A stretch of 64,000 bases of DNA, from positions 496,001-560,000 of the forward strand of contig CAVXNB010000004.1 in assembly GCA_963763085.1 (NCBI GenBank). Direction: 5' to 3'. The position numbers and the translations under genes were made by a program. Each line of letters starts with the position of its first letter. The stretch's first letter is position 1. Positions 26,625-38,685 of this stretch are shown here, one piece after another. The notes below the pieces were generated by a model. That model did not search any database, was not told the DNA's origin, and saw only the letters and a program-made list of their open reading frames with translations. This DNA comes from CAVXNB01 sp963763085. Its GTDB lineage: Bacteria > Actinomycetota > Acidimicrobiia > Acidimicrobiales > Bog-793.

Positions 26625-27380
26625 TCAGCGGCTCTTGGACGCCGTTACGACGTACCAGCCCGGGCGGTCGTCGACGATAGTCACGTCCTCGAAACCGCTC
26701 CGTTGCAGCCGCCCGGTGAGATCGGCGCGACGGTAGGGCGTGAAGCGAAGCTCGATGACGCGATGCGCCAGCCTCTTGCCGTCATCGAGGAGGAGGACGA
26801 CCTCGGCCGAGCTCGGCTCGCCCCAGTCCTCGGGGATCGTCCACACGAACAGCGCCAATCCGCGCACGCCGTCGCGGACGGCCACGTGATCGCGAACCTC
26901 GAACCTCGGCCGTTCCGCGTACATCCGCTCCCAGTCCCGAGACTCGATGACGAGCGCGCCTCCTTTTCGAAGCACCGCTCGCATGCCGCCGAGGGCCGCC
27001 AACGTCCCGGCCTCCCCTTCGGCGTGGGAGATGGAGTTGCCCGTGCAGAACACGGCGTCGAAGCGGGCTGGGAACGAGCTCGGGAGGCGGTCCCAGGTGC
27101 ACTGCTCGACCGGCACTTCGACGCCCGAGTCGGCGAACAGGCGCCGCGCCTCGGAGACCATGCCCTCGCTGGCGTCGCACGCCGTGACGCGAAAGCCGTT
27201 GCGGGCGAGAGTGAGCGCCTCGAGGCCTGTTCCGCAGGCACAGTCGAGCACCTCGGCCCGGGCGGGAAGAGCCGCCAGCACGTCCCGGTACCGGCGGAGG
27301 AACTGTTCGCCCGACACATGCTCGTCGGAGAAGATCCAGTGGTAGTCGGCGGCGAAGTCGTCGTAGGCGCTGCCGGTCAC
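26625..27380 (-). CDS. Class I SAM-dependent methyltransferase
   Basis: The product has 251 residues from GTG 27380, which overlaps the ureD stop (GTGA), so it is the last gene of the urease operon. SAM-binding motif I is VLDCACGTGLEAL (about residues 47-59). ACDASEGM follows (motif II region), then FDAVFCTGNSISHAEG (motif III/IV region). The C-terminal part (ELRFTPYRRADLTGRLQRSGFEDVTIV) is typical of ubiE/glycine-N-methyltransferase-like enzymes. The substrate cannot be told from sequence. The much longer open frame upstream is antisense or overlapping ureD and is not used. The 3' end faces palindromic element copy 1. Confidence 0.85.
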   Translation of the reverse strand: MTGSAYDDFAADYHWIFSDEHVSGEQFLRRYRDVLAALPARAEVLDCACGTGLEALTLARNGFRVTACDASEGMVSEARRLFADSGVEVPVEQCTWDRLPSSFPARFDAVFCTGNSISHAEGEAGTLAALGGMRAVLRKGGALVIESRDWERMYAERPRFEVRDHVAVRDGVRGLALFVWTIPEDWGEPSSAEVVLLLDDGKRLAHRVIELRFTPYRRADLTGRLQRSGFEDVTIVDDRPGWYVVTASKSR

Positions 27381-28213
27381 GACAGCCAGTCCATCATGTC
27401 GAGGTCGTCGCCACCGACCCGTTCGAGGAGCTGGCTGACGAGCCGCCGGCACGAACCGAGGTCGTCCCCCCAGGCGAGCGCCTCCGCGGCCGGACCCTCG
27501 AGCGGGAGGAGCATTGCGCGGGCAGAGGCGAGGGAGGCGATTCGACTGGGGGGAGGCTCGCTTCCCCACGGGGGATGGACGACCACCAGCGCGGACAGCG
27601 CGCGGGCGCCGTCGAGCACGGCGGGCGACGGCCACGCCGGCGCCGCTGGTCCGAGACCGAGCTCAGCCACGAGCAGCGGCCGCCCGGCCCGGAGGATCTC
27701 GAGACGGCTCAGCCACGAGCCGGGCACGACCTCGCCGTGGCGCCCGAGCACGATCTCCTCACGCCAGGCGAGGCGGCTCGACGCGGCGAGCTCGATCCTC
27801 GTCATCGAGCGATGTGAGGCGCCGGCCGCGGCGATGCCGGGCTCGGTCCTCCAGCGCAACACGGCACCGTCTTCGAGCGTCACCTCGGTCCGCATGACCG
27901 AGGGAGTGCCGGACTGGCCCCGTCGGGCCAGAGTTGCGCCCACCGAGCGCACCTCCAGCTCGACGCCTGTGTCGAGCCCGACCCGGATCTCGAGCTTGTC
28001 GCCGCCGATGGGATGGGCGGCGGCGCCGACGATGAAGAGCCCGCATGGGGTGGGGCGAGCCGCCAGCGCGCCGGAGCTCTCGAGGCGGTCGAACTTCAAG
28101 CGCTGCCCGGGGGCGCCTGAGACGGCGACATCGACCGAGCCGGTGATGCGCTCTCCGCCCGCCCGAGGCTGCGGCATCGACCCTGAGGTTTGGCATGGTT
28201 CCGCAGTCAACAC
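27377..28213 (-). CDS. ureD: Urease accessory protein UreD (UreH)
   Basis: UreD binds the urease apoprotein and, with UreF and UreG, delivers nickel and carbon dioxide to the active site. It has 278 residues from GTG 28213, which overlaps the ureG stop. UreD-like features are [37 protein letters not shown] (read in parts), the strand [30 protein letters not shown], and the C-terminal [19 protein letters not shown]. Sequence conservation in this family is low; the call rests mainly on the ureABCFG(D) order and these segments. It is coupled to the downstream methyltransferase. Confidence 0.85.
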   Translation of the reverse strand: MLTAEPCQTSGSMPQPRAGGERITGSVDVAVSGAPGQRLKFDRLESSGALAARPTPCGLFIVGAAAHPIGGDKLEIRVGLDTGVELEVRSVGATLARRGQSGTPSVMRTEVTLEDGAVLRWRTEPGIAAAGASHRSMTRIELAASSRLAWREEIVLGRHGEVVPGSWLSRLEILRAGRPLLVAELGLGPAAPAWPSPAVLDGARALSALVVVHPPWGSEPPPSRIASLASARAMLLPLEGPAAEALAWGDDLGSCRRLVSQLLERVGGDDLDMMDWLS

Positions 28214-28902
28214 GGCGCGAGCGCCTCGAGAACCCAGCATCGGACGGCGTCCATGCCCTCCCCCGTGCGAAGAGAGAGGAAGGCGACGGGCAGCGGGCCG
28301 CGCTTGCTGTGAGCGTCGCGCGCCATCACAGAGAGGTCCGCCCCGACGAGGGGGGCCAGGTCGACCTTGTTGATCACGAGCAGGTCCGACCGGGTGACCC
28401 CTGGGCCGCCCTTCCGGGGCACTTTGTCGCCGCCGGCGACGTCGACGACGAAGATCTGCCGGTCGACCAGCCCGCGACTGAAGGTCGCCGTGAGGTTGTC
28501 GCCACCGGACTCGATCAGTACGAGCCGGAGGTCGGGAAAGCGGCGCTCGAGCGACTCGACCGCATCGAGGTTCGCCGCGATGTCGTCGCGGATCGCCGTG
28601 TGGGGACAGCAGCCGGTCTCCACAGCCACGATCCGCTCGGGCTCGAGCACGCCGGCCCGGCGGAGGAAGTCCGCGTCCTCGGTCGTGTAGATGTCGTTCG
28701 TGACCACAGCGAGAGCAACCGCATCGCGCAGTAGGCGGCAAAGCTCTGCGACGAGTGCGGTCTTGCCCGAGCCGACCGGACCACCGATTCCGATCCGAAC
28801 CGTCGCTCTCGCCCCCGGTGGCTGCCGGCGAGTGCGGGGGCCGTCCCCGTGGGAGTCGGCGTGGGAGTGGGCGTGGTGTTCGTCGAGGCGGTCAGGAAGC
28901 AA
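28207..28902 (-). CDS. ureG: Urease accessory GTPase UreG
   Basis: This SIMIBI GTPase drives nickel insertion into urease. It has 231 residues from TTG 28902, overlapping the ureF stop by 11 bases. The P-loop is [11 protein letters not shown] (about residues 39-49). Other motifs are [14 protein letters not shown], the nickel-binding Cys-Pro-His in [22 protein letters not shown] (switch), [16 protein letters not shown] and the NKVD guanine-specificity motif (VINKVDLAP). The N-terminus is His-rich ([14 protein letters not shown]), as in UreG proteins that store nickel. Confidence 0.95.
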   Translation of the reverse strand: MLPDRLDEHHAHSHADSHGDGPRTRRQPPGARATVRIGIGGPVGSGKTALVAELCRLLRDAVALAVVTNDIYTTEDADFLRRAGVLEPERIVAVETGCCPHTAIRDDIAANLDAVESLERRFPDLRLVLIESGGDNLTATFSRGLVDRQIFVVDVAGGDKVPRKGGPGVTRSDLLVINKVDLAPLVGADLSVMARDAHSKRGPLPVAFLSLRTGEGMDAVRCWVLEALAPC

Positions 28903-29586
28903 AGAGACGCTCCTTCCGGCGGATGTGCTGTTCGAAAAGGAAGTCGTTCACCGGAGCTGTCGGGGCGGGTAGTCCGCCGATCCCTTCCGCGACACCGTCG
29001 GCTGCCTCGGCTGCGATCCGATCGAGGTCGGACGCGAACCCGCTCAGGACGCTGGTCACGGCGAAGGGATCGAGACCGAGCAGGCGGAGCGCGGCGGTCG
29101 TCGATGCCGTGACGCTCGAATAGGCGGCGATCGACGCAGCCTCCGATGGCCCGAGCTCGGCGCCGGCAGCGGCGACGCCGATGGCGACCGGCAGCTGCGG
29201 GCCGGGCGGGCGGCATCGGTCGAGCACGGCGAAGCAGTGAGCTCCGACGACGCGGACCGCCGCCCTTCGGTACTGGTCGCCCTGGCGGCGCCAGACGGCC
29301 CGGGCAGCCGGCGAGGCCAGGCGGGCGTCGAGCGCGTCCTCGAGTACGGGCAGGACGGCGCCAAGGTTGCCGGCGCGTGCGTGGTCGCAGGCAAGCGCGG
29401 CGGCGTGCGCCTCCAGCACCACCGAGCTTGCGACCCGGCCGGCGACGTAGGTGACGAGCCCGGCCAGATCGGTGACGATCCCGTCCTCGACAGCTTGCTC
29501 TGCGCCCGCCGAGTGAGCATGTCCGCCGTTCGGGAGGCGGGCATCAACGAGGAGAAGCGCCAAGGCGGGGAGCTTTACAGCGGACA

Positions 29587-29587
<1 letters not shown>
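28892..29587 (-). CDS. ureF: Urease accessory protein UreF
   Basis: UreF is the all-helical activator that bridges UreD and UreG. It has 231 residues from ATG 29587, sharing one base with the ureC stop (TGATG). The UreF signature is [18 protein letters not shown] (about residues 9-26; the family usually has DxxxPxGxxxxSxG). [21 protein letters not shown] (about 160-180) matches the C-terminal conserved helices. The order ureC-ureF-ureG-ureD with overlaps supports it. Confidence 0.92.
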
Positions 29588-31293
<1,706 letters not shown>

Positions 31294-31297
<4 letters not shown>

Positions 31298-31656
31298 GGC
31301 TCGCGCCCGACGTCGAGGTCTCCTGCCGCGAGGCCGCGGAGGCCGGGCACCCTGCGCCGGCCGGCCAGTGGGACAAGTCCGACCTCGCGTTCGATCCCTG
31401 GCTCGAAACGGACTGCAGTGCCCGCCGGGATCGCCAACCGCCGGCCCCAGGCGAGCTCGCGGTCGAAGGACAGGGCGCTGTTCGCCTCGGCGAAGTGGTA
31501 GTGCGACCCGACCTGGACCGGCCGGTCGCCGGTGTTCATGACCATCGTGACGATCGCAGGACCGTCGCCGAGGTCGACCGGGGACGCGGCAAGGAGGATC
31601 TCTCCGGGGACGATGGCGGTAGAGGCGCCCTTGTCCGGGACCACCCGGCCCGTCAC
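31294..31656 (-). CDS. ureB: Urease beta subunit
   Basis: This is a structural urease subunit of 120 residues. Conserved features are VPGEILLA (about residues 16-23), [24 protein letters not shown] (about 40-62, with the GSHYHF motif) and [15 protein letters not shown] (about 73-87). Its stop overlaps the ureC start (GTGA), and its own ATG overlaps the ureA stop (ATGA). In this genome ureA and ureB are separate genes, as in Actinobacteria and Proteobacteria, not fused. Confidence 0.96.
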
Positions 31657-31955
31657 GGGATCGGCTCGTGCACCGTCACGAGCTTCGTCCCATCGGGGAA
31701 GGTCGCCTCGACCTGGACTTCCGGGATGAGCTCGGCGACGCCGTCCATCACGTCGCCGCGGGCGAGCACGCCACGCGCCGCCGAAGCCAACTCCGCGACG
31801 CCGCGTCCGTCTCGGGCTCCCTCGAGGACGAACGAGGCGATCACCGCCACCGCTTCCGGCTGGTTGAGCTTCAGGCCCCGCTCCCGGCGGTCGCGCGCCA
31901 CCATCGCCGCCAGGGATATGAGCAGCCGTTCCTGCTCATGGGGAGTCAGCCGCAT
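31653..31955 (-). CDS. ureA: Urease gamma subunit
   Basis: The smallest urease subunit, 100 residues. It begins [20 protein letters not shown] and contains [25 protein letters not shown] (about 26-50), then [30 protein letters not shown] (about 69-98), all typical of UreA. It is the first gene of ureA-B-C-F-G-D-methyltransferase. The promoter must lie in the roughly 240-base gap to the divergent S53 protease. No nickel transporter gene is seen in the operon. Confidence 0.96.
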   Translation of the reverse strand: MRLTPHEQERLLISLAAMVARDRRERGLKLNQPEAVAVIASFVLEGARDGRGVAELASAARGVLARGDVMDGVAELIPEVQVEATFPDGTKLVTVHEPIP

Positions 31956-32026
31956 CGAACTCGCCGCGCCCCCATCGGCTCATTGTGTCCCAAGACGGCC
32001 GGGGTCCGCAGCCGGCGTCCTCCCAG

Positions 32027-32074
32027 CCCCCGGCCCCTGGCCCCTGGCCCCGGCCCCCGGCCCCTGGCCCCGGG
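32027..32074. repeat. GC-rich simple repeat (CCCCTGG/CCCCGG units)
   Basis: About seven units of CCCCTGGCC/CCCCGGCC lie in the gap between divergent ureA and the S53 protease gene. The tract would fall in the promoter region of both genes. It is prone to slippage and sequencing error, and it may hide the true start of the protease gene. Confidence 0.65.
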
Positions 32075-32195
32075 CGGCGCCGGCGGTAGCATCCGGCGAT
32101 CGGTCGACAACGCGGTCGGCTGGGCAATCCTCGGAGGTCCCGACATCCCTGCGACTCGATCCGTCTCACGCCTCGCAGCGACGCTCTCGGCAAAG

Positions 32196-35100
32196 GTGGG
32201 GGTGGCGGCTCTCGCTGCGGCCCCGTTTCTGGTGGTGGCGGTTGCGCCGGTCGCACGTGCCGCACCGACTGCCACGTCGCGATTCGAGCGGGTTGGAGCG
32301 GCGGCGCGCATCCCGCCGGGTGCCCGATCGCTTGGTGAGGTTCCGAGCTCGAGCGTGATGCATCTCGGGATCGCGCTCACGCCTCGCTCGCCCGATGCGC
32401 TGACCGCATACGCCGCCGACGTGTCGACGCCGGGTGCCCCGGAATTCGGCCGGACGCTCACCCCGGCGCAGTTCCGAGCGCGCTTCGGTCCCGCGCCGGC
32501 TGCCGTCCGTGCCATCGAACGATCCCTGCGCGCCGAGGGCTTTCATCTGGGCGCACTCTCTGCGAACGGACTGCTACTCCACGTTTCGGCGCCGGCCGCC
32601 ACCGTCGACGCGGCCCTCCGAGTGACGGTGCGGTCCTACACGCTCGCGGCCGGCGGGCGCGGCTGGGCGGCTTCGTCCGCCCCGATGCTCCCCCTGGCGG
32701 TCTCCTCCCACGTGACGGCGATTCTCGGCCTCGATCAGCTCGTCTCGGTCCGACCGTTGCTAGCCCGTTCCAGCAGGTCCGCGACGCGGCCAGCGGGCGA
32801 GCGGGCTGTGCGGCCCCGCGCAGCTGGAAACATCGGAGGTGTCGCTGGCGGGCCGCAACCCTGTGCAGCGGCAACAACCGCCACACGCGGGCTCGGCGGC
32901 TGGACCGACGACCAGATCGCACACGCCTACGGCCTCGACGGCCTCTACCAAGCGGGCGACCTCGGCCAAGGTGAGACGATCGCCATCTTCGAGTTGGAGC
33001 CGTATCTGGCGAGCGACATTGCCACGTTCGACCGGTGCTACTTCGGGCGCAGCCGGACCGGCGACATCACCGACGTGCCGGTCGACGGGGGCGTCGGGTC
33101 CGGCTCCGGGGAGGGCGAGGCCGTCCTCGACATCGAGAACATCTCCGCCCTGGCGCCGGACGCCCACACGATCGTCTACGAGGGTGGCCAGAACAACTTC
33201 GGGAACATCTATGCCAGCACCGACGAATACAACGCCATCGTCAGTCAGGACCGGGCCAACATCATCTCGACGAGCTGGGGCTTGTGCGAGTCCGCTCTCG
33301 ACACCTACGCCCCGGGAACCCGCGAGGTCGAGAATTACCTGTTCGAGGAAGCTGCCGCCCAAGGCCAGACCGTCTTCGCCGCCGCCGGAGACGCCGGCTC
33401 GGACGACTGCGCCTACGACACGTCAACGCCCTTGCAGCCGGTTCTTTCAGTGGACGACCCGGCCAGCCAGCCATTCGTGATCGGCGCCGGCGGTACGACG
33501 CTGCTGACCGACTCGCAGCCTCCGTCCGAGACCGTCTGGAACGACGGGGTCAGCGGAGGCGCCGGCGGTGGCGGCATCTCGGATACGTGGGCCAACCCCG
33601 CGTGGCAGGCCTACGCAGGGGTCAAGGGTGTGGCGAACCCGTACTCCGCAAGCGCGTCCTACGACTTCTGCCATGCGGCGCACGTCACCGGCGTAGCGCC
33701 CTGTCGTGAAGTGCCGGACGTCGCGTTCCTGTCCGACGAGTTCCGTGGCCCGAGCGTTTACCAGGCGGCGTTCGGCGGCTGGGGTACCTCAGGCGGCACC
33801 TCCTCAGCTGCGCCCTCATGGGCGGCTGTGGCGGCCGAGATCGCGGCCTCGTCGAGCTGCGCTGCGCTTCCGGTGGCGGACAGCAGCCGGCAACGCGATC
33901 TCGGGTTTGTCGCCCCCGGCCTTTACCAGGTCGCCGCCGACCCGAGCACTGCACGTGCCTCGTTCAACGACATAACGCGGGGCACCAACGACATGTACGA
34001 CGTCGGCCGGGGCTATCCGGCGACGAAGGGCTTCGACCTGGCTTCCGGGCTCGGTACGCCCGTCGTCACAGGCCCGACCGGCCAGCCGGGCCTCGCCGCC
34101 GACCTCTGTCGCGCGCTCGGGGGCAGCGCGCCACCGCCGGCGCAGGTATCGGTCACCGAGTTGTCCCCGGACGCCGGCTCGGCGTCGGGGGGAACGACGG
34201 TGACGGTCACCGGGAGCGGTTTCGGCTCCGGGACCCTCGCCGGCGTCGACTTCGGCGGGAGACCAGCGAGACACGTGGCCGTTGTCTCTCCGACCGAACT
34301 GATCGCCAAGGCCCCGGCGGCCGTGCAGCCGCCAAACACCAACGGTCAGGCGGGCGGGCCGGCGAACGTCACCGTGTCGGTGCGCTCGGGGCAGGGACTT
34401 TCGACGAGTCGCCCGAATGCGGCCAGCGTCTTCGACTATGTGGCCACGTCCGGTCACAGCGACCTCCCCTCGGTTCGTGGTCTTGGGCCCTACGGCGGGC
34501 CGGTCTCCGGTGGCAACCGGGTTGTCGTGTACGGGAGCGGCTTCGTGGCCGGCGGGCCGGTCTCTTCGGTGACCTTCGGCGGCCACGCGGCGACGGGAGT
34601 CATCGTGCCGCGGCAACTCTGAGCTCACCGCCATCGTCCCACCCAGGACAGCGGCCACTTCTTGCGAGACCGGCCCCGGTTTCGATCCCGCCGCCGACTG
34701 CCAGGTCCAGGTCGTGGTCACCGGACTGCACGGCGCGAGTGCCGCGACGACGATACGGCCGGGGTACACCGGGCCGGCGGTGCCGAACGGGGCCGGGTAC
34801 CTCGCCCCGAGGCCGGGCACGGAGGTGACGCCGGCCCCGACCGAGTACGACTACGTGCCGCGCCTGACGATCCGCTCCATCAGCCCCAACCCGGCCGGCT
34901 CGACGGGGTCGAGGAGCGTGACGATCACGGGGTCTGGTTTCGATATCTTGACCTTCGACTGGGTGGACTTTGGCGCACCAGGTGTCTACGACGACCAAGA
35001 CTCGGCGCTGTTGTCGATCGGTCCGAACCAGATCGTCCTGGACCCGCCCGGGGCCTCGCCTTCGAGGGAACCCGTCATGCTCGCCGGCGGTATCTCGGTC

Positions 35101-35709
35101 ACGACGCTTGGCGGCATCTCGGCCCCGGCGGCGTTCGCGTACGCCGGCATTCCGTCGGTGAGCTCCATCCGCCCGCGGGGTGGACCCGACACGGGGGGCG
35201 AGCGCGTCACGCTTCGCGGGAGGGGGCTCGGCGATGCCACCTCGCTCCGTTTCGTGGGCGACGGGGCTACGAGCAGCTACGACGTCGTGGCCAGGAGCGA
35301 CACGTCGGTCACGTTCGTGGCGCCAGCTGCCCTGCCCAACGTCGACGTCCTCCGGGCCTGCACGGCGTCAGGCTGCTCCTCGGTCACGCGCGCGGCCGAC
35401 ACCTTCGTCGTGTTCAACGCCGGGTCGCCGTCGGTGTCCGGCCTTTCACCGGCGCGCGGCCGGGCGCGAGGCGGGACGCGGGTGACGGTCTACGGCGACA
35501 ATCTCGACGGCGCAACCAAGGTTCTCTTCGGAACCGCTGAGGCGACCCATCTCACCGCCGGCACGGACTATCCGGACGGCAACCCGTATTCGGTCGTCGT
35601 GACGGCGCCGGCCGGTGTCGCCGGGAAGACGGTGGAAGTCGTCGTCGTGACCGGTTCCGGACGGACCAAACCGGTTCCGCAGGCCCGCTTCACATACCGG
35701 TCCGGCTGA
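32196..35709 (+). CDS. Secreted S53 (sedolisin/kumamolisin-like) serine-carboxyl protease with IPT/TIG repeats (one frame change)
   Basis: An N-terminal export signal (VGVAALAAAPFLVVAVAPVARA) is followed by a Pro-kumamolisin activation domain (about 32340-32760, LGIALTPRSPDALTAYAADVSTPG). The catalytic domain has Glu and Asp in GEGEAVLDIE (33112-33141), the oxyanion Asp in AAAGDAGS, Ser in GGTSSAAPSW (33792-33821) and the calcium-site end FDLASGLGTP (34033-34062). IPT/TIG Ig-like domains follow. One extra base near 34608-34613 shifts the frame; the IPT repeats continue to 35709. The start is unclear: GTG 32196 is used, but a basic signal n-region (SRLAATLSAK) lies upstream in the same frame without a start codon. 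Sedolisins work at acid pH. Confidence 0.88.
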
Positions 35710-35737
35710 GGCGGGGCGAGGGGTCCTTCGGGACATA

Positions 35738-35811
35738 CAAATTCCGTTGCAGACTTGCCTCCGTTAATGATTGTGACCAGTCGCAATCTCGATCGGAGGC
35801 AAGTTTGGAAC
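35738..35811. repeat. Palindromic intergenic element, copy 2
   Basis: Arms lie at 35750-35763 (CAGACTTGCCTCCG) and 35794-35807, pairing over 14 bases with one G-T wobble around a 30-base spacer. The right part GGAGGCAAGTTTGGAAC is identical to copy 1. It lies between the convergent S53 protease and radical SAM genes, in the same orientation as copy 1. A CTTTTT tract follows at 35811-35816, so terminator function is possible for the plus-strand gene. Confidence 0.75.
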
Positions 35812-35818
35812 TTTTTCG

Positions 35819-37327
35819 CTATGACCCCGAGGCTCCGGAGGCGCGCTGAGAGACCCCAGCCATGCTCACGGATTCGTGCTGGGTCATCGTGGGCTCGCTG
35901 CAGCAGAACCAGGGCTCGCTGAGCCTCGGACGCGCTCCGGCCGGCCCCGCCGAAAGCCTCCCGAGCTGTGGTCCGGCCGGCGCCCCTCGCGGACCGCGTT
36001 TCGCAGCGCAGGCCCGAACCAGGGAGGCGATGGCGGCGAAGGTGTCCTCATCGCCGGCCGGCGGGTCGCCGCTCGCGGCGGCCTCCACCAGCGCGGCCAA
36101 CTCCTTTTGGAGAGCGTCGAGATCGGACTCTTCGGCGGTCCAGACCCAGCTGAGCCGAGAGGCGTCGTAGTGGAGGAGCCGGCTTTTGACCTCCGGGGCG
36201 GAGAGCAGGAGCGACCCTTCCGGCAAAAGGAGCCGGATCGTGTACTGGACGGCGTCGACGTTCGCCACGAGGTCGTGGGCGACGACGAAGTCGAGCATCG
36301 CCAGGACGTCGGCGGCGGTCGTCCAAGGCGTGAAGGGCAACCACGACGGGCGGATCTCGATCCCGTGGCGCCGGAGCAACCTCACCGCCGCGCCGGCGTC
36401 CGCAGCAGTGTGACCCTTGTCCAAGATGCGCAGCGTCGCGTCGTCGACCGACTCGAATGCCGACACCACGAACAGGCAGCCGGCCTCCGCCAGGTCCGGC
36501 CACAGCTGCTCGTGGGCGAGGATGTGCTCGACCTTGACCGTGCAGTCGAACGTCAGGTCGGGAAAGGCGGCGTGCACGGCACGGACCACTCGCATCGCGT
36601 GCCGCGGGCCGTTCAAGAAATCAGGATCCGCGAACGTCACATGCCGCGCCCCCATCGCCTCCAGCTGGGCGACGTCGGCCACGACGACGTCCTCGGCCAC
36701 GATCCGAAGGCGACCGTCGTACACGACGGGGAGCGGACAGTGCCGGCAGCGGTGCGAGCACCCGTGGCTGGCCTCGACCGCGCCGGCGAGCCGCTCTTCA
36801 TCACCGAGGACCAGGCGCGCGTAACGCTCGAGCGGGGGTAGCAGGTCGCGTGCCGGGGTGAGGAAGCTGCTCCGGCCGAGGTGCACAACAGTGTCGCTCG
36901 CGGCACCAGCCGTGCGGCCGGCGCCGTCGCCGGCAGCTCCGCCGGCACCGCCCGGTGCGGACGCGCCGGCCCAGGCGACAAGCGCCGGCTCGTACTCGCC
37001 TGCGATGACCTTGTCCGCGATCCCGGCGGCTACCGCCGTAGTCGCGTCGCGGCTGATGCCGGCGTACAGCCCGTACAGGCAGACCGGCAGCTCCGGCCGC
37101 TGGACCCGGACCGAGCCGGCGAGAACGAGCGCCATCCGCATAGCGGTGTGCATCGGAACGGAGAAGGCCACGCGGTCGGCCCAATCCACGAGGGTGGCGT
37201 CCCAGGGCTCGACGGAGACGTCGAGGGCTCGCACGTCGTGCCCCGCGGCCCGCAGCACCGCCGCCGGAGAGGCCACGTGCACCGGTTGGTGTCCGAGCTC
37301 GTAGGTGGAGACCAGCAGCACACGCAC
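35819..37327 (-). CDS. Radical SAM protein with CCAEP-like tail and B12-binding-type N-terminus
   Basis: The product has 502 residues from GTG 37327. Residues 1-140 look like a cobalamin-binding Rossmann domain (MRVLLVSTYELGHQPVHVASPAAVLRAAGH). The radical SAM cluster is Cys190-Cys194-Cys197 (HGCSHRCRHCPLP), followed by a TIM-barrel core (HVTFADPDFLNG, CLFVVSAFES). Near the end is Cys475-Cys476-Ser-Glu-Pro (WFCCSEP), close to the CUAEP/CCAEP tail of a radical SAM family in which the first or second Cys may be selenocysteine. Here both are Cys codons (TGC TGC), and about 23 further residues follow. Substrate unknown. It is divergent from the Nfu-type gene, whose Fe-S role fits a shared context. 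Confidence 0.82.
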   Translation of the reverse strand: MRVLLVSTYELGHQPVHVASPAAVLRAAGHDVRALDVSVEPWDATLVDWADRVAFSVPMHTAMRMALVLAGSVRVQRPELPVCLYGLYAGISRDATTAVAAGIADKVIAGEYEPALVAWAGASAPGGAGGAAGDGAGRTAGAASDTVVHLGRSSFLTPARDLLPPLERYARLVLGDEERLAGAVEASHGCSHRCRHCPLPVVYDGRLRIVAEDVVVADVAQLEAMGARHVTFADPDFLNGPRHAMRVVRAVHAAFPDLTFDCTVKVEHILAHEQLWPDLAEAGCLFVVSAFESVDDATLRILDKGHTAADAGAAVRLLRRHGIEIRPSWLPFTPWTTAADVLAMLDFVVAHDLVANVDAVQYTIRLLLPEGSLLLSAPEVKSRLLHYDASRLSWVWTAEESDLDALQKELAALVEAAASGDPPAGDEDTFAAIASLVRACAAKRGPRGAPAGPQLGRLSAGPAGARPRLSEPWFCCSEPTMTQHESVSMAGVSQRASGASGS

Positions 37328-37413
37328 CGTCGGGACGCTACAGGGTACGAGGACCCGGACCGCGTCGTCGTCGGCTTATCATGGGTCTGCCCTACCTTCC
37401 CTCGAGGACGACC

Positions 37414-38076
37414 ATGAGCGACCACGGCACGAATGGCAGTAGCGGGGATCCGGTCCTCCGGTTGACACCGCCGGCGCTGGCCGAGATTCTCGAGCTGAAG
37501 GCCGGTGAGTCCGCTCCGGAGACGCTCGCACTCTGCGTCGAGATCAGCGGCACGCAGGACGACACCTACACCTACGACATGTACTTCCAGGCAGTGGCCG
37601 ACGCCACGGCCGGGGACTGGATCGGCACGCAGGAGGGTCTCACACTCGTGGTGCCGGGACCGAGCGTCGAGCAGCTGCGCGGCTCCGTCCTGGACTTGAC
37701 CCAGGACGTCGACGGGAACGGCATGGTCATTCGGAACCCGAACCGCCCGGCTCCCGCTCGCCGGAGCCCGGCCATGACCGGGCCACCGCCGGACTTGACC
37801 GGCGACGTCGCCCAGCGTGTGCTGCAGGTCCTCGATTACGAGATCAACCCGGCCATAGCAGCCCACGGCGGGCGCGCCGACTTAGTCGCGGTCGAGGACG
37901 ACACTGCTTACCTGCGTCTCTCGGGCGGGTGCGCCGGATGCGGCATGGCAGCCGTGACGCTCAGCCAGGGAATCGAGGTCGCGATCCGCGAGAGCGTGCC
38001 AGAGATCGCGAACATCGTCGACGTGACCGACCACGCCTCCGGTACGAACCCGTTCTACGAGGCCGCGAAGAAGTAG
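37414..38076 (+). CDS. NfuA-like Fe-S cluster protein
   Basis: The product has 220 residues from ATG 37414, preceded by GAGGA at 37404-37408. The N-terminal half (about 8-115) is a HesB/IscA-like fold lacking the usual Cys residues (LTPPALAEILELKAGE, then GLTLVVPGPSVEQLRGSVLD). The C-terminal half is a NifU C-domain (VLDYEINPAIAAHGGRADLV) with the cluster-binding Cys173-x2-Cys176 (GGCAGCGM). This matches NfuA, a carrier or repair scaffold for 4Fe-4S clusters. Next to a divergent radical SAM gene, it may supply or repair that enzyme's clusters (inference). Confidence 0.88.
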   Translation: MSDHGTNGSSGDPVLRLTPPALAEILELKAGESAPETLALCVEISGTQDDTYTYDMYFQAVADATAGDWIGTQEGLTLVVPGPSVEQLRGSVLDLTQDVDGNGMVIRNPNRPAPARRSPAMTGPPPDLTGDVAQRVLQVLDYEINPAIAAHGGRADLVAVEDDTAYLRLSGGCAGCGMAAVTLSQGIEVAIRESVPEIANIVDVTDHASGTNPFYEAAKK

Positions 38077-38268
38077 CCGAAGGTCCGAGTGGCGGGCCGG
38101 CTGCGAGGGCGCCGGGCGCCGGCCCGGGCCCGGCCACGGTCGACCCGGGCGGAGTGGACCTGCGCCGGTTCTGCGAATTCATCCGTTTCGCTGTCGATTT
38201 CGGCGATCGCCATTCGTGGAGACCGATGAAGGGACCGGCAGGTGCCGGCCCGGGAGAGGAGATCGGAC

Positions 38269-38623
38269 ATGAAGAACTACCTGCTCGCCGTTCACACCGT
38301 CGAGGGTGAGCCCAAGCCCCTCCGAGGAGGAGATGCAGCACGTGTACAAGGCCGTGGACGGCTTCAATGCCGAGCTTCAGGCCGCCGGCGCATGGGTCTT
38401 CGCCGGCGGGCTCCACCCGCCGGCTACGGCCACGGTCGTGCGCAGCCGCGACGGAGAGGTCGTGATGACCGACGGACCGTTCGCCGAAACGAAGGAGCAG
38501 CTCGGCGGGTTCTGGGTTATCCAGGCACCCGATCTCGACGCCGCTCTCCGATGGGCGGCCGGGGGCTCGGCCGCCTGCGGCGGCCCAGTCGAGGTGCGCC
38601 CGTTCCAGGAGCTGCCGGAGTAA
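38269..38623 (+). CDS. DGPF-domain (YciI-like) protein (one frame change)
   Basis: ATG 38269 follows a GGAGA ribosome site. MKNYLLAVHTVEGEPKP is in one frame and SEEEMQHVYKAVDGFNAELQAAGAWVFAGGL with MTDGPFAETKEQLGGFWVI in the next. Removing one C from CCCC (38317-38320) joins them as EPKPSEEEM. The DGPF motif marks the small alpha-beta barrel family that accompanies ECF42 sigma factors, and such a sigma gene lies downstream. Length is about 117 residues when corrected. Likely a ligand-binding or enzyme partner in that signalling module; its biochemical role is not established. Confidence 0.88.
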
Positions 38624-38685
38624 GGCACCACCGAAATTCCGATTGCGCGATGCCTGATACAGCCCCGAACTAGTGTTCGTCTGTC

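Noticed and set aside
32027..32074. GC-rich repeat as a CRISPR-like array
   Set aside because: Units are 7-9 bases without spacers; it is a simple repeat.
34714..35709. Separate IPT/TIG gene after the S53 protease
   Set aside because: No ribosome site or signal; the previous IPT repeat continues directly into it after one base shift.
35894..35905. Selenocysteine in the CC-tail of the radical SAM protein
   Set aside because: The codons are TGC TGC and the frame is not interrupted by TGA; no SECIS-like element was looked for further.
35876..36841. 321-residue plus-strand open frame opposite the radical SAM gene
   Set aside because: Shadow frame without motifs; the radical SAM cysteines lie on the minus strand.
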